Shown: in pieces, positions 1 through 5,395 of the stretch
Numbering within the stretch: the first letter of the stretch is position 1
Layout of the letters: every line of letters starts with the position of its first letter
NCBI GenBank assembly: GCA_051306415.1
Contig: JBPPNE010000099.1
Coordinates: 1 to 8,328, forward strand
Direction of reading: 5' to 3'
From: CBDDRG01 sp051306415
GTDB taxonomy: Bacteria; Pseudomonadota; Gammaproteobacteria; Pseudomonadales; Porticoccaceae
Length of the DNA stretch: 8,328 nt
The notes under the pieces: model-generated
What the model was told of the DNA's origin: nothing
Seen by the model: only the letters and a program-made list of their open reading frames with translations
The model's database searches: none
Program-made: the position numbers and the translations under genes

Positions 1-436
1 GTTACAGGACGCCGCCGGCAAACTGCTGGAATCGTCCGAGGGCGCCGGGCCAACGACTTATCTCCACGGTCGTGGCGCCATGCTGCCGAGTCTCGAACAG
101 GTGCTGGAGGGACTTGAGACCGGTGGCGAGATCAATGTCACCCTCGACGAACCCTACGGCCCGCACTTCCCCGATCGCATCCAGCGCGTGCCGCTGAAGT
201 ATCTGCGGGCGAAAAAAAAGCCGGTGCCCGGTGCGGTGGTGGTGGTGAATGGCAAGGACGGTCAGCGCCAGGTGACCATCGTCAAGGTAGGCAAATTCTC
301 TGTCGATGTCGACACCAACCACCCCTTCGCCGGGATGACGTTGACCTTTGATATCGCCGTTTTGGATGTGCGCGAGGCTACCGCGGAAGAGCTTGCCCAC
401 GGCCATGTGCATGGCCCCGAGGGGCATCAGCACTGA
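1..436 (+). CDS. slyD: SlyD, FKBP-type peptidyl-prolyl isomerase and metallochaperone (5' partial)
   Basis: The reading frame is already open at base 2, so the gene enters from upstream and lacks roughly its first 15-20 residues; 144 residues are visible. The N-terminal part shows the FKBP half-domain (DAAGKLLESS, then TYLHGRGAMLPSLEQVLEGL). Next comes the IF chaperone insert (around EPYGPHFPDRIQRVPL), then the second FKBP half with NHPFAGMTLTFDIAVLDVREAT, which is very close to the gammaproteobacterial SlyD signature. The end is His-rich (HGHVHGPEGHQH), a short form of the metal-binding tail. The family catalyses proline isomerisation, acts as a folding chaperone in the cytoplasm and, in E. 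coli, helps deliver nickel to hydrogenase. An ATG at base 80 is internal and not the start. The GIY-YIG gene begins 29 bases after the stop, suggesting co-transcription. Confidence 0.95.
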   Translation, partial: LQDAAGKLLESSEGAGPTTYLHGRGAMLPSLEQVLEGLETGGEINVTLDEPYGPHFPDRIQRVPLKYLRAKKKPVPGAVVVVNGKDGQRQVTIVKVGKFSVDVDTNHPFAGMTLTFDIAVLDVREATAEELAHGHVHGPEGHQH

Positions 437-465
437 CTACCCCGGATGCCGTTCAGGCTACGCCC

Positions 466-759
466 TTGCGGGCGTGGTTCGTCTACATCATTGCCGCCAG
501 CGACGGCTCGCTGTACACCGGGGTGACCACGGATGTGGCGCGGCGGTTTCGGGAGCATCAGTGTGGAGGCCGCGGAGCGCGGTATTTCAATGCGGGCCGG
601 CGGCCCGTCGCCCTGGTGTATCGCGAGGTGTGCGACACTCGCGCCAGCGCTGGCCGCCGCGAGTGGGCTATCAAGAAGCTGTCGAGAGCAGAAAAAGATG
701 GGCTGGTGCGGGGGTATGGACGGCAGCTTGAACACGACGGCGCTGAGTGCGGTGAGTGA
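466..759 (+). CDS. Small GIY-YIG nuclease-domain protein (UPF0213/YhbQ-like)
   Basis: A 97-residue single-domain protein. The GIY-YIG core is visible as VYI at residues 6-8 and YTG at 17-19, followed by ARRFREH (25-31) carrying the conserved Arg and His, and REWAIKKLSR (65-74) with Glu66 as the expected metal ligand. This is the UPF0213/YhbQ layout; E. coli YhbQ has about 100 residues. The family has a nuclease fold and is linked to DNA repair, but its substrate is poorly defined. The start is chosen as TTG at 466 because no ATG or GTG lies in frame between the slyD stop region and the first core strand; a weak CAGG at 454-457 could serve as ribosome binding site. It follows slyD by 29 bases and is probably in its transcript. 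The last 15 or so residues (EHDGAECGE) look unstructured. Confidence 0.85.
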   Translation: MRAWFVYIIAASDGSLYTGVTTDVARRFREHQCGGRGARYFNAGRRPVALVYREVCDTRASAGRREWAIKKLSRAEKDGLVRGYGRQLEHDGAECGE

Positions 760-802
760 TGGCAAGCTTCAGGATAACCTGAACAACCGGATTCCATTCA
801 TG

Positions 803-880
803 GTTCGACCCTTCGGCAAGCTCAGGGCTCACCACGAATGGAAGCGGAAGCTTGCCGTTCGTCCTGAGCTTGTCGAAGGA
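803..880. repeat. Intergenic inverted repeat, TTCG-CAAGCTCAGG family, likely bidirectional terminator
   Basis: Bases 810-826 (CCTTCGGCAAGCTCAGG) pair with 863-879 (CCTGAGCTTGTCGAAGG) over 17 positions, with one G-U. A further 8 pairs (834-841 with 855-862, one G-U) continue the stem after a 7-base bulge, leaving a 13-base loop. The arms match a dispersed repeat common in proteobacterial intergenic DNA (CTTCGACAAGCTCAGGACGAACGG type). It fills the gap between two converging genes, so a role in ending both transcripts is a reasonable inference. There is no U-tract, so it is not a canonical intrinsic terminator. Confidence 0.8.
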
Positions 881-896
881 CGTATTCAGAGCGGCC

Positions 897-2369
897 TCAA
901 CCTTTTCTGCGCGCTTCGACCCGGTCGATGAATTCTTGCAGGATGATGCGGTAGAGCTCGTCGCCGAGAAAGGCGTCCTCGACGCCGGACTCGATACTGG
1001 GATTGTCATTGACTTCGATGACCGCCACCCGATCCCCGGTCTGTTTCAGATCGACCCCGTAGATGCCGTTGCCGATCAGGCCAGCGGCCTTGATCGCCGT
1101 TGCAATGACCTGCTTGGGAGCCTCGTAGGTTGGCATGGTGGTGAATTTGCCAGTGGCGAAACGCCGTGCCGAATGGTTGTATATCTGCCAGTGGTTGCGC
1201 GCCATGAAGTACTTGCAGGCGTACAGGGGCTTACCCTTAAGGATGCCGATGCGCCAGTCGAAATCGGTGTAGAGGTATTCCTGGGCGAGCAACAGGGCCG
1301 ACTGGCGAAACAGCTCGGCGGCGCTGGTGTTGAGTTGGTCCTGGTTTTCGACCCGGATCACGCCGCGGGAAAACGAGCCGTCGGGGATTTTCAGCACCAT
1401 CGGAAAACCCAGCTCTTCGACGGCCGCCGCGAGCGCGGCGGGATTGTCGCGGGATAGCAGCTTGGTGCGCGGTGTCGGAATGCCTTTTGTAGTGAAGAGG
1501 TCGGCCATGTACACCTTGTTGGTGCAACGGATGATCGATTGGGCGTCGTCCATCACCACCAGCCCCTCCGCCTCCGCGCGCTGGGCGAAATCGAAGGTGT
1601 GGTGGTCGATGGCCGTGGTCTCGCGGATGAACAGCATGTCGAACTCGGACAATCGGCGCAGATCACGGCGACCGATGAAGGTGACATCCACGCCCATCTT
1701 CTCGCCGACGCGCTCGAGCTTTTTCAGGGCTTTTTCATCGCTCGGCGGCGGCTTCTCGTCCGGGTTGACCAGGATTGCCATGTCGTAACGGCTCGCCGCC
1801 CGCAGCTTGGGTTTGCGCCAGATCAGCGCGCTGAAGCGATCGAGGGCATTGGCGAAGGCGCTGGACTCCTCGTCGTTGAGCTGTTGCAGGGGCACCGGCC
1901 GCAGCGCGTCGATGCGCCAACCGTTTTGCCATTCAAGCTCGATTTCGAGCACCGGGCAGGGCACGTGGTCAAACAATTCTTTGGCGAGGGGCTGAAGTTC
2001 CTTGATCGAGGTTTCGCCAAAAAAGCTGCGCAACTCGATCTTGCCGTCGCTGCGGGGGGACAGTTTCTTCAGCAAGGTGGCTGACAGATCCTCCAGATTG
2101 CCCTGGATGATCGCGAAGGATTGCTGGTTGCGGAGCGCGGCGAGCGTTTTTACCGAGGGGATCACCGAGTGGTTGCGCGCCTCGGCGAGCAGTGAGCAAT
2201 AGTAGCCCTTGCTCAGATAGCGCATGCTCCGGCACAGGTTGATGACGCGGGTGCGACCGCTTTTGGCGACGTCCTGACGGAGATAGTCTTCGAAAGTAAC
2301 AACCTGGTCGCTGGAAAAATACGGCGCCCAATCCTTGGCGGAATCGACGATTATCTGTAACTTTGACAT
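897..2369 (-). CDS. RimK-like ATP-grasp ligase with N-terminal RLAN-type domain
   Basis: A 490-residue protein in two parts. Residues 1 to about 190 (DSAKDWAPYF, VTFEDYL, NLCRSMRYLSKGYYCSLLAEAR) match the N-terminal region known as RLAN (RimK-like ATP-grasp N-terminal). Residues about 200-485 are an ATP-grasp fold: VLKIPDGSFSRGV (325-337) gives the nucleotide-binding Lys327 and glycine-rich loop, LAQEYL (362-367) the adenine-side strand, and GVDLK (438-442) and IEVNDNPSIE (451-460) the magnesium ligands Asp440, Glu452 and Asn454. All key residues are present, so it should be active. ATP-grasp ligases join a carboxylate to an amine with ATP. True RimK adds Glu to ribosomal protein S6 but has about 300 residues and no RLAN, so this is a paralogue with unknown substrate. 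It is divergent from a GNAT gene, a pairing seen with this family. ATG at 2369 has no clear Shine-Dalgarno. Confidence 0.88.
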   Translation of the reverse strand: MSKLQIIVDSAKDWAPYFSSDQVVTFEDYLRQDVAKSGRTRVINLCRSMRYLSKGYYCSLLAEARNHSVIPSVKTLAALRNQQSFAIIQGNLEDLSATLLKKLSPRSDGKIELRSFFGETSIKELQPLAKELFDHVPCPVLEIELEWQNGWRIDALRPVPLQQLNDEESSAFANALDRFSALIWRKPKLRAASRYDMAILVNPDEKPPPSDEKALKKLERVGEKMGVDVTFIGRRDLRRLSEFDMLFIRETTAIDHHTFDFAQRAEAEGLVVMDDAQSIIRCTNKVYMADLFTTKGIPTPRTKLLSRDNPAALAAAVEELGFPMVLKIPDGSFSRGVIRVENQDQLNTSAAELFRQSALLLAQEYLYTDFDWRIGILKGKPLYACKYFMARNHWQIYNHSARRFATGKFTTMPTYEAPKQVIATAIKAAGLIGNGIYGVDLKQTGDRVAVIEVNDNPSIESGVEDAFLGDELYRIILQEFIDRVEARRKG

Positions 2370-2413
2370 GAGGCGGGTGCGTATGGCTCCGGGGCAGGCG
2401 GGAAATTTCGGCC

Positions 2414-2443
2414 ATCCTATTACGCTCGCGGATGATTTGCGAA
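2414..2443 (-). promoter_or_regulatory. Possible sigma70-type promoter of the ATP-grasp gene
   Basis: Reading the minus strand, TTCGCA (bases 2443-2438) and TAGGAT (2419-2414) each match four of six consensus positions and are 18 bases apart. This would give a leader of about 37 bases before the ATG at 2369. The gap to the divergent GNAT gene is only 101 bases, so control elements of both genes must lie here. The match is modest in a GC-rich stretch and could be chance. Confidence 0.28.
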
Positions 2444-2470
2444 CACTTTTTGGGGCCTCTGGTCAAGTCG

Positions 2471-2929
2471 ATGAAATTGTTGATTCGTGTCGCCGAAGCG
2501 GCTGATGTGGCGGAGCTGGTGGCGCTTGAAAATGCGACCTTTGCCGGTGACAGACTCAGTCGGCGCAGCTTTCGCCGCCTGTTGGCCGTGCCTAGCGCGA
2601 TGTTGTGGGTAGCGCGCGCGGAGGCCGTTGTCGCGGGCTATGCGTTGGTTTTTTTCCGCCGTGGCAGCAGGGTTGGGCGGCTCTACTCCATCGCCGTTGC
2701 CAAGCGCTGCCGGGGTCGGGGCGTGGCCCACCAGTTGATGGCCGTCGCGGAAGAGGCGGTACGGGTGCGGCACTGTGATCGCCTGCGTCTGGAGGTCAGG
2801 GTGGATAACGCCGCCGCGATTCAGCTCTACCAGCAGCTGGGTTACGTGGCATCAGGCCGGCTGGCGAATTACTACGAAGATGGCTGCGACGCGCTGCGGC
2901 TGCAAAAGCGCCTGCTGGCGCCGGTGTAG
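2471..2929 (+). CDS. GNAT-family N-acetyltransferase, partner of the ATP-grasp ligase
   Basis: From the ATG at 2471 the protein has 152 residues, essentially one GNAT domain. It begins LLIRVAEAADVAELVALE (beta1-alpha1) followed by DRLSRRSFRR, a segment I associate with GNAT proteins encoded beside RLAN ATP-grasp genes. LYSIAV (71-76) is strand beta4. RCRGRGVA (79-86) is the acetyl-CoA pyrophosphate loop (R/Q-x-x-G-x-G/A). LEVRVDNAAAIQLYQQLGY (107-125) is motif B. GNAT enzymes move acetyl from acetyl-CoA to an amine. An ATG at 2432 would add 13 residues that do not look like GNAT; neither start has a strong ribosome binding site. Relatives I recall carry a C-terminal C39-like peptidase domain; here the protein stops after the GNAT domain. 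The target is unknown; a peptide N-terminus or the ligase product is an inference. Confidence 0.85.
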   Translation: MKLLIRVAEAADVAELVALENATFAGDRLSRRSFRRLLAVPSAMLWVARAEAVVAGYALVFFRRGSRVGRLYSIAVAKRCRGRGVAHQLMAVAEEAVRVRHCDRLRLEVRVDNAAAIQLYQQLGYVASGRLANYYEDGCDALRLQKRLLAPV

Positions 2930-2989
2930 CCGCTGGAATAGCCTCAAGTATTATTGAACTACTGATCCGGCCAGAAAACCGTTTGAAGC

Positions 2990-3050
2990 CGTTCGGGCTG
3001 AGCGCGTCGAAGCCCTGTTGGCATGCCCTTCGACAAACTCAAAGCGAATG
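2990..3050. repeat. Degenerate second copy of the intergenic inverted repeat
   Basis: GTCGAAG (3006-3012) pairs with CTTCGAC (3028-3034). After a 3-base mismatch, 2999-3002 pairs with 3038-3041, and after another, 2990-2995 pairs with 3045-3050 (one G-U). That is about 17 pairs of 23 around a 15-base loop. The arms keep the GTTCG-GCTGAG-GTCGAAG skeleton of the element at 803-880 but have drifted. Like that copy it lies between convergent genes. Confidence 0.7.
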
Positions 3051-3065
3051 TGCTTGCGGGCCGGG

Positions 3066-3626
3066 TCAATAGTTGCTGGATTCGGTATTGCCCCACCAGC
3101 GCTCGGGGGTCACGCACAGGTTGGCGGTGTCCGTGCTCACCCAGAGCTGCCCGTCCTGAATGGTGCACTGCACGGCCAGCGACCGTTGCACCATCGCCGC
3201 TAGAAGCTGGGTATCCGCGTACGGCAGATTGATGACGCTGAGATTGTCGAAGCGCGCGGTTTTATCCTTGATCTGATTCCACCACAGATTCGCCGATCGA
3301 CCACCGTAGCAATAGATCGTCACCTGACGGGCGCGATTGCAGGCCTTGCGAATGCGCCGTTCATCCGGCAGACCGACGTCGATCCAGAGTTCGATGTCGT
3401 CAGTGAGGGATTTCCGCCACAGATCGGGCTCGTCATCCGTCGATAGCCCTCGGCAGAAGACAAGACCATCGCTGGCGTGGCTGGCAAACGCCAGTACCCG
3501 CACCATCATTCGCTCATCGGTTTCCGACGGGTGGCGGGCGAGGGTGAGGTCGTGGTTCTGGTAGTAGCCGCGATCCAGATCGGCGATCTGCAGGCTGATT
3601 TTGAAGATGGTTGCCTTGAGCGCCAT
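3066..3626 (-). CDS. yaeQ: YaeQ family protein
   Basis: From the ATG at 3626 the protein has 186 residues, close to E. coli YaeQ (about 181). Recognisable stretches are MALKATIFKISLQIADLDR at the start, LTLARHPSETDERMMVRVLAFA, DLWRKSLTDDIELWIDVGLPDE, ARQVTIYCYGGRSANLWW and the ending LWVSTDTANLCVTPERW. YaeQ has a fold related to PD-(D/E)XK nucleases. Acidic residues in DDIELWIDVG and in DER fit that core, but nuclease activity has not been firmly established for the family. It was first noted in E. coli as affecting the RfaH-loss phenotype. Sixteen extra codons lie upstream in frame, but the MALKATIFK start is the conserved one. No clear ribosome binding site is seen. It is divergent from rimO with a 151-base gap. 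Confidence 0.93.
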   Translation of the reverse strand: MALKATIFKISLQIADLDRGYYQNHDLTLARHPSETDERMMVRVLAFASHASDGLVFCRGLSTDDEPDLWRKSLTDDIELWIDVGLPDERRIRKACNRARQVTIYCYGGRSANLWWNQIKDKTARFDNLSVINLPYADTQLLAAMVQRSLAVQCTIQDGQLWVSTDTANLCVTPERWWGNTESSNY

Positions 3627-3736
3627 GGTTTGATTCGGGTGAGTCGGAGGATGGCCCCGGTACTTGGGTTCCAAGGCTTGGGGGCGGGGTACTCTAGCCG
3701 GTTACCACTATCAACAAAAGGCCGCCCGACCGCTTC

Positions 3737-3745
3737 TGCTAGAAT
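3737..3745 (+). promoter_or_regulatory. Extended -10 promoter for rimO
   Basis: TGCTAGAAT combines the extended -10 element (TGn) with a hexamer matching TATAAT at five of six positions. No good -35 box is seen at normal spacing, as is usual for extended -10 promoters. Transcription would start near 3752, about 26 bases before the rimO GTG. The ATG overlapping its end (3744) is in another frame and is not used by rimO. Confidence 0.5.
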
Positions 3746-3777
3746 GCCGCCCTCGCAAGCCTCCCCGGAATCCCCCC

Positions 3778-5154
3778 GTGACCCGAGCCCAAGCCCCAGA
3801 TTCAGCGCCATCGTCCACCCCTACGAAGGCGGGCGCATCGCCGCCCACCGTCGGCTTCGTCAGCCTCGGCTGCCCGAAAGCGCTGGTGGATTCCGAACGC
3901 ATCCTGACCCAGTTGCGGCTGGAAGGCTATCAGGTGGTGCCGACCTATAAAGACGCCGATGTCGTAGTGGTCAACACCTGTGGCTTTCTCGATAGCGCCA
4001 AGCAGGAATCCTTGGAGGCCATCGGCGAGGCGGTCGCCGAAAACGGCCGGGTCATCGTTACCGGCTGCATGGGCGGTGACGAGGCGGCGATTCGCGCGGT
4101 TCATCCGCAGGTGTTGGCGGTCACCGGTGCCCATCAGTACGCAGCCGTGGTCGATGCGGTGCACGCCTGGGCGCCGCCGAGCACCGATCACAACCCCTAC
4201 ACCGATCTGGTGCCGCCGCAGGGCGTCAAGCTGACCCCGCGCCACTACTCCTATCTGAAGATCTCCGAGGGCTGCAACCACGGCTGCACCTTCTGCATCA
4301 TTCCCGATCTGCGCGGCAAGCTGGTCAGCCGGCCCATCGGCGAGGTGCTCGACGAAGCGGAGCGCCTGGTGCGCGCCGGCACTCGCGAACTGCTGGTGAT
4401 TTCGCAGGACACCAGCGCCTATGGCGTCGATATCAAATACCGCACCGGCTTCTGGCAGGGCCGGCCGGTGAAGTCGCGGTTGTTCGACCTCTGCCAGGCG
4501 CTCGGCGAACTCGGGGCCTGGGTGCGGCTGCACTATGTCTACCCCTATCCCCATGTGGACGACGTTATCCCGCTGATGGCGGCCGGCAAGATCCTGCCCT
4601 ACCTGGATATCCCCTTTCAGCATTCGAGTCCGTCGGTGCTGAAGGCGATGAAGCGCCCGGCGCACCAGGAAAAGACGCTGGAGCGGATTCGGCGCTGGCG
4701 TGAAGCCTGCCCGCAATTGACGCTGCGCAGCACCTTCATCGTCGGCTTTCCCGGCGAGACCGCGAGCGATTTCGAGCATCTGCTGAGCTGGCTGGAAGAG
4801 GCTCAACTCGATCGCGTCGGCTGTTTCAAATACGAAGCCGTTGCCGGGGCCAAAGCCAATGCGCTCGCCGGTGCCGTACCCGAAGAGGTCAAGCAGGAGC
4901 GCTGGGAGCGCTTGATGGAACTCCAGCAGCGTATCAGTGCCGAGCGGCTCGCGGCAAAGATCGGCCGCACTCTGGAAGTGCTGATCGACGAAGTCGACGA
5001 TGAGGGGGCGATCGGCCGCTGCTGGGCGGATGCGCCCGATATTGATGGCAGCGTCTATCTCAACGGTGAACAGGGACTGACCCCGGGCGATCTGGTCGAG
5101 GTCGAAATCGACGATGCCGACGACTACGATCTCTGGGGTTCGCTGGTGCGCTGA
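3778..5154 (+). CDS. rimO: RimO, ribosomal protein S12 methylthiotransferase
   Basis: 458 residues from the GTG at 3778 (E. coli RimO has 441). RimO is a radical-SAM enzyme that methylthiolates a conserved aspartate (Asp88/89) of ribosomal protein S12. Domain order is complete. The N-terminal UPF0004 domain has its three cluster cysteines at Cys32 (VSLGCPKALVDSERIL), Cys68 (VVNTCGF) and Cys97 (VTGCMG). The radical-SAM motif CNHGCTFC gives Cys166, Cys170 and Cys173. The S12-enzyme signatures ISQDTSAYGVD, LHYVYPYPHVDDVIPLM and LRSTFIVGFPGET follow. A C-terminal TRAM domain starts near residue 390 and ends in EYDLWGS-like DDYDLWGSLVR. SLGCPK and CNHxCTFCIIP separate RimO from MiaB. The first 23 residues are a Pro/Ser/Thr-rich extension longer than in E. 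coli. No in-frame ATG exists upstream, and the ribosome binding site before GTG is weak. A long antisense open frame here is a shadow. Confidence 0.97.
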   Translation: MTRAQAPDSAPSSTPTKAGASPPTVGFVSLGCPKALVDSERILTQLRLEGYQVVPTYKDADVVVVNTCGFLDSAKQESLEAIGEAVAENGRVIVTGCMGGDEAAIRAVHPQVLAVTGAHQYAAVVDAVHAWAPPSTDHNPYTDLVPPQGVKLTPRHYSYLKISEGCNHGCTFCIIPDLRGKLVSRPIGEVLDEAERLVRAGTRELLVISQDTSAYGVDIKYRTGFWQGRPVKSRLFDLCQALGELGAWVRLHYVYPYPHVDDVIPLMAAGKILPYLDIPFQHSSPSVLKAMKRPAHQEKTLERIRRWREACPQLTLRSTFIVGFPGETASDFEHLLSWLEEAQLDRVGCFKYEAVAGAKANALAGAVPEEVKQERWERLMELQQRISAERLAAKIGRTLEVLIDEVDDEGAIGRCWADAPDIDGSVYLNGEQGLTPGDLVEVEIDDADDYDLWGSLVR

Positions 5155-5380
5155 ATCCGCCACCAGCCCATGGTTGTCGCAACGTCCCGGGCGCGATCAT
5201 CGATACTTCCCTGCCGCCCGCACTGCTCGCGAGCAAAGGCCGCGAGCTCGGGCACTGGCGCAATCCGCCTGGCCGCTGTTGTCACGCCCGCGCAATACAG
5301 ATCCGCTAGTTTCTCCTCCAGTTCTTCCCGCACCCGTTCGGTGCTATCGCGTACTTGCCCACACTCACACGCTGGAACGA

Positions 5381-5390
5381 AGAGAGGAGA
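5381..5390 (+). promoter_or_regulatory. Strong ribosome binding site fixing the phosphatase start
   Basis: AGAGAGGAGA lies just before the ATG at 5396 and contains GGAG at good spacing. It is the clearest Shine-Dalgarno among the complete genes here and rules out the longer open frame that reads in from base 5114. Confidence 0.85.
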
Positions 5391-5395
5391 AAATC

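Noticed and set aside
852..2084. Plus-strand open frames at 852-1457, 1327-1788 and 1539-2084
   Set aside because: All are shadows of the ATP-grasp gene, which has complete family motifs on the minus strand.
3664..3777. RimO starting at the TTG at 3664
   Set aside because: The extra 38 residues do not resemble RimO, and the extended -10 promoter lies inside that stretch.
3802..5163. A 453-residue open frame on the minus strand, antisense to rimO
   Set aside because: RimO is unmistakable on the plus strand over its whole length; the antisense frame is the usual mirror of GC-rich codon usage and has no recognisable domain.
5276..5302. A Pho box upstream of the phosphatase (CTGTTGTCACG)
   Set aside because: Only one TGTCA-like half is present, with no second half at 11-base spacing, so PhoB control cannot be claimed.
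5114..5395. A longer phosphatase starting at 5114
   Set aside because: It would overlap the rimO end and put about 94 unrelated residues before a clear signal peptide; the strong ribosome binding site before 5396 decides the start.
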